Positions 6,968 to 16,152 of a stretch of 64,000 nt of DNA are shown one piece after another. How positions within the stretch are numbered: the stretch's first letter is position 1; the number at the start of each line of letters is the position of its first letter. The notes below the pieces were generated by a model. It saw only the letters and a program-made list of their open reading frames with translations. It did not search any database and had not been told where the DNA came from. The DNA is taken from assembly GCA_035542575.1 (NCBI GenBank), contig DATKLE010000037.1:1-64000 (forward strand). Reading direction: 5' to 3'. Source of the DNA: JAIQET01 sp035542575. GTDB taxonomy: Bacteria > Acidobacteriota > Terriglobia > Terriglobales > Acidobacteriaceae. Both the position numbers and the translations under genes were made by a program.

Positions 6968-9286
6968 CTACTGAATCATGACAGTGGACACCGCCCCTGC
7001 CACAGGCATGGCCTGCATTCCGGGATCGCGCGCGCCCCCCTTGGAGATGGTTAGGGTGGATTGTCCGGCTCCCTTGGCCAAGAAGGTCAAAGTCACCACC
7101 GCACCCTGTCCGGAAACTCCCCCGGCGCCCGGCGGCCGCGTGGCTGTGATCTGCAGCGTGCCACTCTGATCGTCGTCGCGATGGACCAAGGCCACCGCCT
7201 GGCCGTCCTGCGACAGGAAGCCTCCGTTGGAAACGTTCACTACCTGCAACATCTTGGGATCGTAGCTGACCTGAAGCGGTACGGAGTACACGTTCTGCGC
7301 GCCGGAGAGCACGATATTCAGCGCAAAAGTGGACCCTGTCTCTTGTCTCACGCTCGGGGGATCGAAAGCGAAGTTGGCTGCGCCCGCTGGACTTGCCTGC
7401 GGAGGGGCGGCCTGCGGCGGTACGGCCTGCACACTGGGGGCCGGCGCAGGAGGAGGCGCCGCGGCAGGGGGCTGGGCCGTTCCCGGAGTCTGTCCCGCGG
7501 GCGCCGCGCTGGGCGGCAGGGGCGGGCTCACGCGGCGCAGATCGATGGCGTTGGCCGTCCCCACATCCAGCGCCTCCTGATTCATGGCGGTGAATTCCGG
7601 AGCGCGCACGATGTGGGGTATCAGCGCGAACACGATTTCGTTCTCTTTGTGTTCGGTGTTGGTCTGCGAGAACAGGTATTTCAGGATCGGGATCTGGGCC
7701 AGCCCGGGAATCCCGCTCAATGCCTTCGTGTCCGTGTTTTCCAGGATGCCGCCCAGCAGGTTGACTTCGCCTTCCTTTAGGCGAATCTCATGTTCAATCT
7801 TCCGCTGCCCGATTACCGGCTGGTTGATTCCGCCGATGTTCGTGGTCGAGGTAACGGCGGAAACGTCGAGCGAAACTTTCAGTGTCACCTCGCGTCCAGC
7901 ATGCACTTTGGGCGTGATATCAATGTTCACGCCTACATCGAGGTATTGGAACTGAGTGTTCACCAGCGGGTTGATACCGACGCCCCCGATACCGGGCTGG
8001 AACGAGCCCGTGGCCACCGGCACGCGGTCCCCGATCTTGAGGGTGGCCTTTTGCCCGTCCAGCGCCCGGATCTGCGGGTTCTGGATGATCTTCACGCTGC
8101 TGTCGCTCACCATCGCGGTCAAGGTCGCGGGAGGGATGGTAACCGTAAAGTCGGTGGCGTTCAGGTTGCCCAGGCGGTTCAGATTGATCTGGTTGGGTGT
8201 GCCCGAAGTTCCGCCCGTGGTCGTAGTCGTACCCCCGGTCGTCGTGCCGGTGGTGTTAGTGAAGTTGTTCTGCAAGGCCACGGTGGCGCTGGTGGGCGGG
8301 TTCAGGCCGTACTGGTTCAGCTTGTCCTTGCTTACTTGCATCACGGCCACTTCCACGATCACTTCCGGCTTCGCCCGGTCGAGGTCGTTCACCAATTTTT
8401 GCGCCAGGGCAATCTGGTCCGGGGTGCCGCGCACCACCAGCGCGCCCTGAGAGGTCAACGGCTGGATGCGGGATATCTCCAGAATCTGGCGCATGGCGTT
8501 GACCACGTCCTGCAGTTCGGTGGGTTGCGAGAGATTGGCCAGATAGAAGGTCTTGATGACGTTTTGCTGCAAGTCCTTGCGCTTGGCGGGGGTATCGCTG
8601 GCGACAAAAATGGTGTTAGGGGTGACCGGTCGCCAAAAAGTCTTCGATTCCAGCGCAATGATCTCCAGCGCCTCTTGCAGTGTCACACTGTTCAGCTCGA
8701 TCTTGATCCGCCGGGAGGTGTAGTCGGGATCAAACAACACATTGACCCCGGCCAGCTTGCCGACCGTCTCGTAGATCATCTTGGTGTCTTCGGTAAGCTT
8801 GAGGGTGATGGGGACGTTGGAGATGGGCGCCAAATCGACCGGCCCCCCCGCCTCTGCCAAGCGCTTATCCAGGTCGCTCTCGGGGGGCGGCGCTGCGGCT
8901 TGAGGGGGGCTTTTGGCGGCCTCGATCATCCGCTGGGTGCGTTTGATCTCCTGCTGAGCGATGGGGCTGGAGGGATCGATGGTCGCCGCCTTCTGGAACG
9001 CGGCCAGCGCTTCTCCCAGTTTGCCAGCCTCGAGGAGCAGTTCGCCGCGGTGCACGGCCGATGCTCCCGCCAAGAAGCGCAACCGTTCGAACGGCGCCCG
9101 GTACTTCAGATCCCGCGGTTTCAGGTCGTACGCTTGCTTGTAGTACTCGAAAGCCTGTTCGTAGTCCTGCCGTGCCTCGGCGTCTTTCCCCTTCTCGTAT
9201 AAGGACTTGGCCTTATCAGCTGCGGCAGGTAGGGCCACGGTCAGGATGAGCATCAGGAGGCCCGCCGGGCAAATCACACGTTTCAT
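6968..9286 (-). CDS. Secretin with N-terminal TPRs and C-terminal cohesin-like domain
   Basis: This is an outer-membrane secretin (GspD/PilQ superfamily) of 772 residues from ATG 9286. That start has GAGGGA upstream and begins a signal peptide ending near AAA-DK; an upstream in-frame extension is unlikely. Domains in order are TPR repeats (about 25-125), an STN domain (157-230), a NolW-like N domain (240-305), a Thr/Gly-rich loop (343-365), the secretin pore domain (395-562, with ALDGQKATLKIGDRVPV and EVNLLGGIL), a Pro/Ala-rich linker (588-637) and a cohesin-like beta domain (638-771, with VYSVPLQVSYDPKMLQVVNV). It heads an operon with two pseudopilins. Cohesin domains normally bind dockerins, and the partner here is unknown. 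Confidence 0.9.
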   Translation of the reverse strand: MKRVICPAGLLMLILTVALPAAADKAKSLYEKGKDAEARQDYEQAFEYYKQAYDLKPRDLKYRAPFERLRFLAGASAVHRGELLLEAGKLGEALAAFQKAATIDPSSPIAQQEIKRTQRMIEAAKSPPQAAAPPPESDLDKRLAEAGGPVDLAPISNVPITLKLTEDTKMIYETVGKLAGVNVLFDPDYTSRRIKIELNSVTLQEALEIIALESKTFWRPVTPNTIFVASDTPAKRKDLQQNVIKTFYLANLSQPTELQDVVNAMRQILEISRIQPLTSQGALVVRGTPDQIALAQKLVNDLDRAKPEVIVEVAVMQVSKDKLNQYGLNPPTSATVALQNNFTNTTGTTTGGTTTTTGGTSGTPNQINLNRLGNLNATDFTVTIPPATLTAMVSDSSVKIIQNPQIRALDGQKATLKIGDRVPVATGSFQPGIGGVGINPLVNTQFQYLDVGVNIDITPKVHAGREVTLKVSLDVSAVTSTTNIGGINQPVIGQRKIEHEIRLKEGEVNLLGGILENTDTKALSGIPGLAQIPILKYLFSQTNTEHKENEIVFALIPHIVRAPEFTAMNQEALDVGTANAIDLRRVSPPLPPSAAPAGQTPGTAQPPAAAPPPAPAPSVQAVPPQAAPPQASPAGAANFAFDPPSVRQETGSTFALNIVLSGAQNVYSVPLQVSYDPKMLQVVNVSNGGFLSQDGQAVALVHRDDDQSGTLQITATRPPGAGGVSGQGAVVTLTFLAKGAGQSTLTISKGGARDPGMQAMPVAGAVSTVMIQ

Positions 9287-9380
9287 CAATGGTCCCTCGC
9301 AGACGGTCTTCGGCTGCGGGTCGGCCAAGGCCCGGGGAGTGGGCTTTCAATTCCCGCCGAAGAAGACGTACGTGGCGCGA

Positions 9381-9409
9381 TTATAGCATCGCTCCCAGGC
9401 GTGCCGAAG
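9381..9409 (-). promoter_or_regulatory. Possible promoter of the secretin operon
   Basis: On the minus strand a perfect TATAAT (9386-9381) lies 17 bp from a weak TTCGGC (9409-9404). It would give a leader of about 90 nt before the secretin ATG. The rest of the 246-bp divergent gap to smpB shows nothing clear. Confidence 0.4.
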
Positions 9410-9532
9410 TTACTGCTGTGGTAGCAGTTAAACTCACTAGTGCTAATCCCCGCAGGGCCCTCGAGGATGGCGCGGAGAGCTTCCCCTCTGCTCGACGCCC
9501 GCTGTGCTATGTGAGATAACCTATTCACAACC

Positions 9533-10063
9533 ATGGCCCGTCAGCCCGTACACCAAACCCGGCCGAACCCGGAGAAGAGCCCCCGGCGCGATCCGACCGC
9601 TGCCGGACAGAGAGACGCCGCTGTCAATAGGATCGCGGCACACAACTATTTCTTGCTGGAAAAATTTGAGGCGGGGGTGGCCTTGACCGGGACCGAGGTC
9701 AAGTCGGTGCGGGCCGGGCGCGCGAACCTGAAAGACGCCTACGGCCTGATCAAAGACAGCGAGTTGTGGTTGCTGAACTGCCACATCGGGCCTTACGAGC
9801 ACGGCAACATCTTTAATCACGCACCGCTGCGAACCCGCAAGTTGCTCGTACACAGGGAGGAGATCCGCAGGCTGGTGGGCAAAACCCAGCAGCGCGGGCT
9901 GACGCTGATTCCCACCCGCATGTACTTCAAGAACGGCAAGGTGAAAGTGGAACTGGCGCTGGCGAAAGGCAAGCAGTTATGGGACAAGCGGGAAACCGAG
10001 CGCCGCCGCACCGCCGATCGCGAGGCCCGCGAAGCCATCGCGCGGGGGCGCAAAAGAAGATAG
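9533..10063 (+). CDS. smpB: SsrA-binding protein SmpB
   Basis: SmpB binds tmRNA and delivers it to stalled ribosomes for trans-translation. The 176-residue protein has the family core AHNYFLLEKFEAGVALTGTE, the GRANLKDAYG turn, HIGPYEHGN, RKLLVHREEI and LTLIPTRMYFKNGKVKVELA. The basic C-terminal tail (KRETERRRTADREAREA onwards) is the part that enters the ribosomal mRNA channel. The first 30 or so residues before VNRIAAHN are a weakly conserved extension. The tmRNA gene itself was not found in the window. Confidence 0.95.
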   Translation: MARQPVHQTRPNPEKSPRRDPTAAGQRDAAVNRIAAHNYFLLEKFEAGVALTGTEVKSVRAGRANLKDAYGLIKDSELWLLNCHIGPYEHGNIFNHAPLRTRKLLVHREEIRRLVGKTQQRGLTLIPTRMYFKNGKVKVELALAKGKQLWDKRETERRRTADREAREAIARGRKRR

Positions 10064-10165
10064 CTCTGCCGGAGGGCACGCGATCACCATTTTATTTGGC
10101 CGTTCTGTGGGCTGAGGTAGCGGCCTTGCACATCTTGACCGGGCCGACGATACTGGAACAACATC

Positions 10166-11653
10166 ATGAAAACGAATCTATCTCTTGCGAATCCGGCAGA
10201 AGTGGAAGCCGAATGCCTCGCCGTCGTCGCTCTGGATCGCGGTGAGAAAGACCAGACCGAAGTCACGGTCGAGACAGCTGACAGCGCCGTGCGCGACGCA
10301 GCCGCCGAAGTGATTGCCAGCGGCGAAGTCACGGGAAAGATGTTCGAGACCACCCTGCTACATCGCCCGGCGAAGCTCAAGGCCAAGCGCTTGCTGGTCC
10401 TCGGTGGCGGCAAGGCGAAGAGCTTTTCTGCATTTGAACTGCGTCGCCTGGCTGGCGCCGCGGTGCGGACCCTGAAAACTCGCGGTCTGCGCAGCTTCGC
10501 ATTTCTCGCACCCCAGGGCATGGCAGCGGAAGATGCGGTCAAGGGCATCGTAGAGGGCGCTTTCGTCGGCAACTTCGAGCCTGACTATTACAAGAGCGAC
10601 CGCAAAGATCAGACGATCGACGCACTCACCGTTGTCACCCGCGGAGATCAGGCGCGTCTGGCGGCAACCCTGAACGAGGGCCAAATCATCGGCGAGTCCC
10701 AGAACTTCACCCGCGACCTGGTGAACGAGCCCTCCAACCGCATGACGCCAACCATCCTGGCCGAGCGGGCAAAGAAAATGGCGGAGGAAGTCGGACTCAA
10801 GTGCGAAGTGTATGGTGCCGACAAGATCAAAGAGTTGAAGATGGGGGCCTTTTGGAGCGTCGCGCAGGGTTCTGACGAGCCACCGGCGCTCATCGTACTG
10901 CGCTATGAACCCACGGGCGCGCCGGAGAAGCCGGTCCTCGGGCTGGTGGGCAAGGGCATCACTTTCGACACGGGCGGGATTTCCATTAAGCCTGCCGACG
11001 GCATGGAGAAGATGAAGTACGACATGGCCGGTGGCGCGGCTATGATCGGGGCGATGCGGGCGATTGCGTTGCTCAAGCCCAAAGTCAAGATTACGATGAT
11101 TGTGTGCGCCACCGAGAACATGCCTTCGGGTAAGGCGCAGAAGCCGGGCGACGTGCAGATCGCCATGTCAGGCAAGTCCATCGAGATCATCAACACCGAC
11201 GCCGAAGGCCGCCTGGTGCTCGCCGATGGTCTCTATTACGCACGCCAGCTTGGTTGCACCCACCTGATTGACGCGGCCACGCTGACCGGCGCGGTGGTGG
11301 TGGCGCTGGGCTATGTAAATGCCGGGATCTTCGCCAACGACGACCAGATGTATCAGCGCTTTGAGCGCGCGCTGAACAAAGCCGGCGAGAAGATGTGGCG
11401 GCTGCCCTTGGACGAAGAATACAAAGAGGTCATCAAGTCCAACATCGCCGACATCGTGAACTCCGGCGGCCGCTGGGGTGGCTCGGTCACAGCCGCCATG
11501 TTCCTGAAGGAATTTGCCGAAGACACGCCCTGGCTGCACCTCGACATCGCCGGGACCGCCTGGATGGAAGATGCCAAGCCCTGGATCGCAAAAGGGCCCT
11601 CGGGGATTGCGGTGAGGAGTTTAGTCGAGTTCGCGAAAAATTTCGCCCCTTAG
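10166..11653 (+). CDS. pepA: Cytosol (leucyl) aminopeptidase PepA, family M17
   Basis: This is a two-metal aminopeptidase that releases N-terminal residues from peptides in the cytoplasm; family members form hexamers. The 495-residue length is normal. The N-terminal macro-like domain (about 1-165) precedes the catalytic domain, with KGITFDTGGISIKPADGMEK (metal and active-site Lys), DMAGGAAMIGAM and the signature NTDAEGRLVLADGL carrying the metal ligands and catalytic Arg. TLTGAVVVALG and a C-terminal WLHLDIAGTAW complete the fold. It stands alone about 100 bp downstream of smpB. Confidence 0.95.
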   Translation: MKTNLSLANPAEVEAECLAVVALDRGEKDQTEVTVETADSAVRDAAAEVIASGEVTGKMFETTLLHRPAKLKAKRLLVLGGGKAKSFSAFELRRLAGAAVRTLKTRGLRSFAFLAPQGMAAEDAVKGIVEGAFVGNFEPDYYKSDRKDQTIDALTVVTRGDQARLAATLNEGQIIGESQNFTRDLVNEPSNRMTPTILAERAKKMAEEVGLKCEVYGADKIKELKMGAFWSVAQGSDEPPALIVLRYEPTGAPEKPVLGLVGKGITFDTGGISIKPADGMEKMKYDMAGGAAMIGAMRAIALLKPKVKITMIVCATENMPSGKAQKPGDVQIAMSGKSIEIINTDAEGRLVLADGLYYARQLGCTHLIDAATLTGAVVVALGYVNAGIFANDDQMYQRFERALNKAGEKMWRLPLDEEYKEVIKSNIADIVNSGGRWGGSVTAAMFLKEFAEDTPWLHLDIAGTAWMEDAKPWIAKGPSGIAVRSLVEFAKNFAP

Positions 11654-11661
11654 ATTGATTC

Positions 11662-11685
11662 GGGGACGGCACCGCAGCCGTCCCC
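11662..11685. terminator. Hairpin between convergent pepA and the next gene
   Basis: GGGGACGGC (11662-11670) and GCCGTCCCC (11677-11685) pair perfectly around a 6-nt loop in the 45-bp gap between convergent genes. There is no T-run, so this may be a bidirectional terminator or a repeat remnant. Confidence 0.4.
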
Positions 11686-11698
11686 GTGCAAACTCTGC

Positions 11699-12139
11699 TT
11701 ACTTGCTCGCCTTTTCCACCGCCTGGCGCAGCTGCGTTACCAGCGGAGTCTCGCCTTGCTGCAAGCCCTCGCGCCCCATGGCGCGCCACAGGTAGGGAGA
11801 ACTGACGGCATGCGGCCCGCGCGCATCGTATACGGCCAGCACGTCTTCGCTTCCACGCGACTGCACCGCGATGATGATGTCAGCATCTTTCGGCCGATAG
11901 ACCACGATGTAACGCCCCCACTGCTCCAGCGCGTTCTGTACCGCCGCGATTGCCTGGCGGTCTTCCGGCAATAGATTGGGATTGAACTGGTCGCCGTCGT
12001 AGGCGGTCACATACACATAGCGAGCATTCAGCAGTGTCTTGGGAAACGGCTGAATGGCGGCCGCCTGATCCTGAGGCACGGCCAGCGCCGCCACCGATAT
12101 AAGCAGTAAAAGAGATATACCAACCAACGCGGTTTTCAC
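11699..12139 (-). CDS. Exported protein of unknown function
   Basis: This is a 146-residue protein that I do not recognise. The start is taken as GTG 12139, since GGGAGGG lies 4 nt upstream and the product then begins with a clean signal peptide (KTALVGISLLLLISVAALAV). The longer in-frame extension would precede the ribosome-binding site. The mature part has LLNARYVYVTAYDGDQFNPN, a helix AVQNALEQWGRYIVV and DADIIIAVQSRG, suggesting a small alpha/beta domain. It is convergent with pepA, and argS lies upstream on the same strand beyond a REP-like region. Confidence 0.7.
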   Translation of the reverse strand: MKTALVGISLLLLISVAALAVPQDQAAAIQPFPKTLLNARYVYVTAYDGDQFNPNLLPEDRQAIAAVQNALEQWGRYIVVYRPKDADIIIAVQSRGSEDVLAVYDARGPHAVSSPYLWRAMGREGLQQGETPLVTQLRQAVEKASK

Positions 12140-12250
12140 GACACCCTCCCAACTTGTTAGATGAGCAGACGCCAGCCTTGGTTGCGGGCTGATGGGCACC
12201 CGGAATCCCACGAGAATTCGAGAAAGCAAGTCTGAATTTCCCATAACGGG

Positions 12251-12309
12251 GGGCGAGACCCCGGACAGCCGGCGAGACCCCAGGACAGCCGGCGAGACGC
12301 CGGCGCTAC
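12251..12309. repeat. REP-like element (tandem, degenerate)
   Basis: Units of GACAGCCGGCGAGAC are repeated in tandem and end in GACGCCGGCGCTAC. This is the same core as the REP elements flanking the RAYT gene at 34.3-35.0 kb, with GCGGGAC replaced by GCGAGAC. It lies just after the argS stop. Confidence 0.65.
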
Positions 12310-12313
12310 GGAT

Positions 12314-14458
12314 TCACATTACCGGTGGGACGGAGATTCCCATCACCGCGAGGCAGCGGATCAGTTCGCGGCGAACTACGGCTGTGGTGGCCAGCAGGAA
12401 CTTCTTTCGGCCTTCGTCGGCCTCGGTGAGGATGGGATACCGGTGATAGAAAGTGTTGAACAGTTGCGCCAATTGGAAGGCGTGCTTGGCGAGATATGCG
12501 GGCTCAGCGGTCGCAATGCATTGGTCAATTACGTACGAGGTCTTCGAAGCTGCCAACCAGAGCTCCCAAAGCTCGTTGCCGGTTTCTCCTGACAAATACT
12601 GGCTAAGGTCAGCAGCGGAAACGCAACCAGCCAACTCTCTACTCTCGGGATCGAACCCGCCCTTGCGGAAGATATTGGTGGCCCGCACCACGGCGTACTG
12701 CGCGTAGGGCCCGGTCTCGCCTTCAAAGCTCAGTGCCTCCTTGAAGTCGAATGCAATCACCGACTGCTTGGTGACCTTGAGCATGAAGTAACGCAGGGCG
12801 CCGATGGCGATCTGGGTGGCAATTTGAAGGCGCTCAGGGTTGCTCAACTCGGCGTGGCGCGCGTCCACTTCTTGCTTTGCGGAGGCGATCAGCGCGTCGA
12901 TCAGGTCGTCGGCCTTTACACCGAAGCCCTTGCGTCCGGAGACTTCAATCCACGGGCGCGTCTTCTCTTCCTCGCTCAGTTCGTAGCCCAGTTCGGCGGC
13001 GCAGCGCGGGGTCAGGGCGACGATCTCATAGGAAAAATGAGTGTAGTGGTCGGCGGCTTCGTGGTGACCGAGTCCGCGCAGGGCTTCGATGACCGTATTC
13101 TGGGCTTCGGCCTGGCGGGCGTCAATCACGTTGTAGATCTCGCTGACGTCACCAAAGTGAGGATGCTCGAACTCGCCGTCCATAGTCGAAATCCAGCAAT
13201 CATGGCGATTGGGATAGCGATAGAACCTGCGGTATCCGAAGTCCCGTCCCAGCAACCCGAACTTCCACATGTGGTACGCGATGTCTTTGCCGACGTAGCC
13301 GACCGTGCCGTTGGAGCGGACGATGACTTTCTGGTCTTCCTCGGCGAGCTTGTCCGATCTCTCACTCAGCTGCGAACTCAACAACGCCATGGCGCGTTCC
13401 CGATTCTTTTGCTGCGATGGCTCCGAATCCGACACCACAACTATCTGAGTGGGGACATGGGTAATGCGCACTGCCGGATTCTCCCCTGAGGCGTATGTAT
13501 CCACGCGCAAGTCTTCCGGCTTGATTTCACTCTCCTGAGTCGAAGCCACCGCCCCCGCCCGCCGCATCACCCAGCAGCCTTTGTTCTTGCCTTCGGTTTC
13601 AAGCGACAGCACTCCGCCTTCCTTCAGTTTGGTAAACGCTGCCTCCCAGAAGTGCAGGTGCAGGATCTCGCTCTCCCGGGGGAGGAAGTCGTATTCAATG
13701 CCGAGCCGGTCCATGGTCTCGAGGTGGCGGCGAAGCACGGCGGTGGAGATCAGGTCGGCGAGCTGCGCGGTCTCATTGCCGCCTTCTTCGATGGCGTGCA
13801 GAACTTCCGTGCGCTTATTCAGGTTCTCGTTGGACTCGCCATACCACTGCGAGACTCGGGCGTAGAGGTCCCAGCAGTAGTAGTCGAAGCGAGGCTGGCG
13901 GATGAGGGCCTCAATCTCGGCGCTGGACTTCTTCTCCAGGTGCAGAAATCCCACGATGACATCGGCCACCTGAACTCCAGTGTTGTCAATGTAGTTCTGA
14001 ATATCCACCATGCGGCCGGCGTAACGCAGCATCAGGACGAAGGTGTCGCCCAGGATGGCGTTGCGCAGGTGGCCGACGTGGGCCGCCTTGTTGGGGTTGA
14101 TGCTGGAGTGCTCGACCAGAACCTTGCCTTCCGGCACCTCCATCGGCGGCTTCTGGTCGGCAGCGATTGCTGCGGCCGCTTGGGCGCGGCTTACGCGGGC
14201 GTTGATGTATCCGGCGCCCGCGACTTCGAATCTGTCGAATCCCGGAACCGAGCCCAGGCCAGCGACGACTTCTTCAGCAATCTTGCGCGGGGCCTTGCGC
14301 AACTTCTTGGCCAACTCGAAGGCCAGCGGCAAGGCGTACTCGCCGAATTCGACCTTCGGCGGCTGCTCCACCACGATTTTGGGCAGATCGAGGCCGTAGG
14401 TAAGGCGCAGAAAGTCGCGCACGTGCTGGGCCAGACGACGTTCCAGATGGCGATACAA
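12314..14458 (-). CDS. argS: Arginyl-tRNA synthetase
   Basis: ArgS charges tRNA-Arg with arginine in the cytoplasm. This is a class I enzyme with an N-terminal Add-1 domain (about 1-110), the HIGH-equivalent in PNKAAHVGHLRNAILGD (122-138), DNTGVQVADV, RSNGTVGYVGKDIAYHMWKF, a degenerate KMSKS-like SGRKGFGVKADDL and the anticodon-binding DALR domain ending in AVMGISVPPVM. The start is TTG 14458, supported by GAGGG 5 nt upstream. At 714 residues it is longer than the usual 550-600. The excess is mostly an insert at about 301-376, between GCWVM and KVIVRSNGT. REP-like DNA follows the gene. Confidence 0.95.
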   Translation of the reverse strand: MYRHLERRLAQHVRDFLRLTYGLDLPKIVVEQPPKVEFGEYALPLAFELAKKLRKAPRKIAEEVVAGLGSVPGFDRFEVAGAGYINARVSRAQAAAAIAADQKPPMEVPEGKVLVEHSSINPNKAAHVGHLRNAILGDTFVLMLRYAGRMVDIQNYIDNTGVQVADVIVGFLHLEKKSSAEIEALIRQPRFDYYCWDLYARVSQWYGESNENLNKRTEVLHAIEEGGNETAQLADLISTAVLRRHLETMDRLGIEYDFLPRESEILHLHFWEAAFTKLKEGGVLSLETEGKNKGCWVMRRAGAVASTQESEIKPEDLRVDTYASGENPAVRITHVPTQIVVVSDSEPSQQKNRERAMALLSSQLSERSDKLAEEDQKVIVRSNGTVGYVGKDIAYHMWKFGLLGRDFGYRRFYRYPNRHDCWISTMDGEFEHPHFGDVSEIYNVIDARQAEAQNTVIEALRGLGHHEAADHYTHFSYEIVALTPRCAAELGYELSEEEKTRPWIEVSGRKGFGVKADDLIDALIASAKQEVDARHAELSNPERLQIATQIAIGALRYFMLKVTKQSVIAFDFKEALSFEGETGPYAQYAVVRATNIFRKGGFDPESRELAGCVSAADLSQYLSGETGNELWELWLAASKTSYVIDQCIATAEPAYLAKHAFQLAQLFNTFYHRYPILTEADEGRKKFLLATTAVVRRELIRCLAVMGISVPPVM

Positions 14459-14591
14459 GAGTCCCTCTAAGCTGTTGAGGAAAACAGTGATTGTAACAAA
14501 GCGTCGGTGGGCGGCGTCGTTTGACGCCGAATTGGCGCTTCCCTATCATGAAAAGATTGCCCCGGTCTTCTGCACGCGACCGTTGAGATGC

Positions 14592-14640
14592 ACGCGAGAT
14601 CCCTCCCCGGCTGCGGCCGGCTCGGGATGAAGCCATCCGA
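14592..14640. repeat. Dispersed 'GATCCCTC...CTCGGGATGA' repeat, copy 1
   Basis: The sequence GAGATCCCTCCCC...CGGCTCGGGATGAAGCCATCC closely matches 29244-29296 in the same order. It lies in the argS-larC divergent gap, upstream of larC. No gene is visible in the gap. Confidence 0.6.
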
Positions 14641-14661
14641 CTCGTTGGGGCTCGACGCGAT

Positions 14662-16053
14662 ATGCGGATTGCCTACCTCGACTGTTTTTCCGGCATGAGC
14701 GGCGACATGTTTCTGGGTGCGCTCGTGGATGCCGGAGTGTCTCCGCCGTTGTTGGGGAAGACGGTCGAGGCGTTGAACATCGGGGCGCGCCTGGAGATTT
14801 CGCGAGTCACGCGCAGCGGTATCAGCGCGACGAAGGTGGATGTTTACTCACACGGCGAGAAAGACCTGCCGCGCGAGGTGTACTGGGAGCAGCGGGAGCA
14901 GCCGCAGCGCTCGCGCGGCCGTGAGCATGGACATCACCACCACGAGCATGATCATGGGCACCAGCACGATGCGGTTGAACTGCGGGAGCACAACTTCACA
15001 TCTGAGCCTGCGCGGGCGGGGGCGCCAGCGCCACACAGGCATGGTCGTGGGCTGACGGAGATTCGCGGGATTATCGCCAAGGCCGCCATCAGTGAATCAG
15101 CGAAGCGCACCTCGGTCGCCATATTCGAAGCGTTGGCTGAAGCCGAGGCGAAGATTCATAGCAGCGAGATAGAGAAAGTGCATTTCCACGAAGTGGGGGC
15201 CGTCGACGCGATGGTGGACATTGTCTGCGCGGCGGTGGGGGCGGAGGCGCTCGGCTTGGACGAGATCATTTGCTCGCCGCTAAATGTCGGCGGTGGCACC
15301 GTCAAATGCGCGCATGGGACGTTCCCTGTTCCCGCACCGGCCACGCTGGAGCTGCTGAAGAACGCTCCGGTGTATTCCTCCGGCATTGAGGCGGAACTGG
15401 TCACGCCGACCGGGGCTGCCATCGTGAAGACGCTGGCTGCACGGTTCGCTCCGTTTCCCGAGATCAAGGTCGAAAAGATCGGATACGGTGCGGGCACGCG
15501 CGATTTCCCCGGACATGCCAATGTGGTCCGACTGACGATCGGAGAGGCGCAACCGGAGCTTGCAACCAAAGTCTCGCAGGAAACCATCACCGTGCTCGAA
15601 GCCAATATTGACGATCTGAATCCCCAGGTCTTCGGATACGTGATGGACCGCCTGCTGGAAGAAGGCGCGCTGGATGCCTTCGGCATGTCCGCACAGATGA
15701 AGAAGAACCGCCCAGGGATGCTGCTGACGGTGCTGTGCCGTCCCCAAGATGCCGCGAAGCTCACGCAATTGATGTTCACCGAGACGACGACGTTGGGAGT
15801 GCGAAGGCGCGAGGAGCGGCGGCAGGCGCTGTCCCGGAACTGGGTGACGGTGAACACGCGCTGGGGGGATGTGCGCTTGAAGATCGCCAGCATGAATGGC
15901 ACCGTCACCAACTACGCCCCGGAATACGAAGATTGCCGGAGGATCGCCGCGGAGCACGGAGTGCCGTTGAAGGCGGTGATGCAGGAGGCAGTGCAGAGGT
16001 ATCTGGCAGCTGGCTTCGAGCCTCTGGCTCTTAGCAAACCCTCAGGGAAATAG
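14662..16053 (+). CDS. larC: Nickel-pincer cofactor biosynthesis protein LarC
   Basis: LarC inserts nickel into the pincer nucleotide cofactor of lactate racemase and related enzymes. The 463-residue protein has the family start RIAYLDCFSGMSGDMFLGAL, HFHEVGAVDAMVDIV, SPLNVGGGTVKCAHG, PTGAAIVKTL and the second half (ANIDDLNPQVFGYVMDRL, MKKNRPGMLLTVL). In Lactobacillus plantarum the two halves come from two frames joined by frameshifting; here they are one continuous frame. A His/Glu/Asp-rich loop (about residues 80-130, with HGHHHHEHDHGHQH) could hold nickel. LarB and LarE are not nearby. Confidence 0.9.
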   Translation: MRIAYLDCFSGMSGDMFLGALVDAGVSPPLLGKTVEALNIGARLEISRVTRSGISATKVDVYSHGEKDLPREVYWEQREQPQRSRGREHGHHHHEHDHGHQHDAVELREHNFTSEPARAGAPAPHRHGRGLTEIRGIIAKAAISESAKRTSVAIFEALAEAEAKIHSSEIEKVHFHEVGAVDAMVDIVCAAVGAEALGLDEIICSPLNVGGGTVKCAHGTFPVPAPATLELLKNAPVYSSGIEAELVTPTGAAIVKTLAARFAPFPEIKVEKIGYGAGTRDFPGHANVVRLTIGEAQPELATKVSQETITVLEANIDDLNPQVFGYVMDRLLEEGALDAFGMSAQMKKNRPGMLLTVLCRPQDAAKLTQLMFTETTTLGVRRREERRQALSRNWVTVNTRWGDVRLKIASMNGTVTNYAPEYEDCRRIAAEHGVPLKAVMQEAVQRYLAAGFEPLALSKPSGK

Positions 16054-16152
16054 GCGTGACGCACAGAAAGGATCCCAACCGATAGACTGGTGTCTGTGCG
16101 AAGTCCGGAAGCGGGTTGCCAGTAGCTAGAGCCAGCTGCCAGCAGCGACTTT

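Noticed and set aside
7790..9202. 470-aa plus-strand frame opposite the secretin
   Set aside because: It is a long antisense frame, common in GC-rich DNA, with no recognisable domains; the opposite strand encodes a clear secretin.
14840..15055. CRISPR-like or tandem repeat in the His-rich part of larC
   Set aside because: The CAC/CAT repetition encodes a His-rich protein loop; there are no regular spacers.
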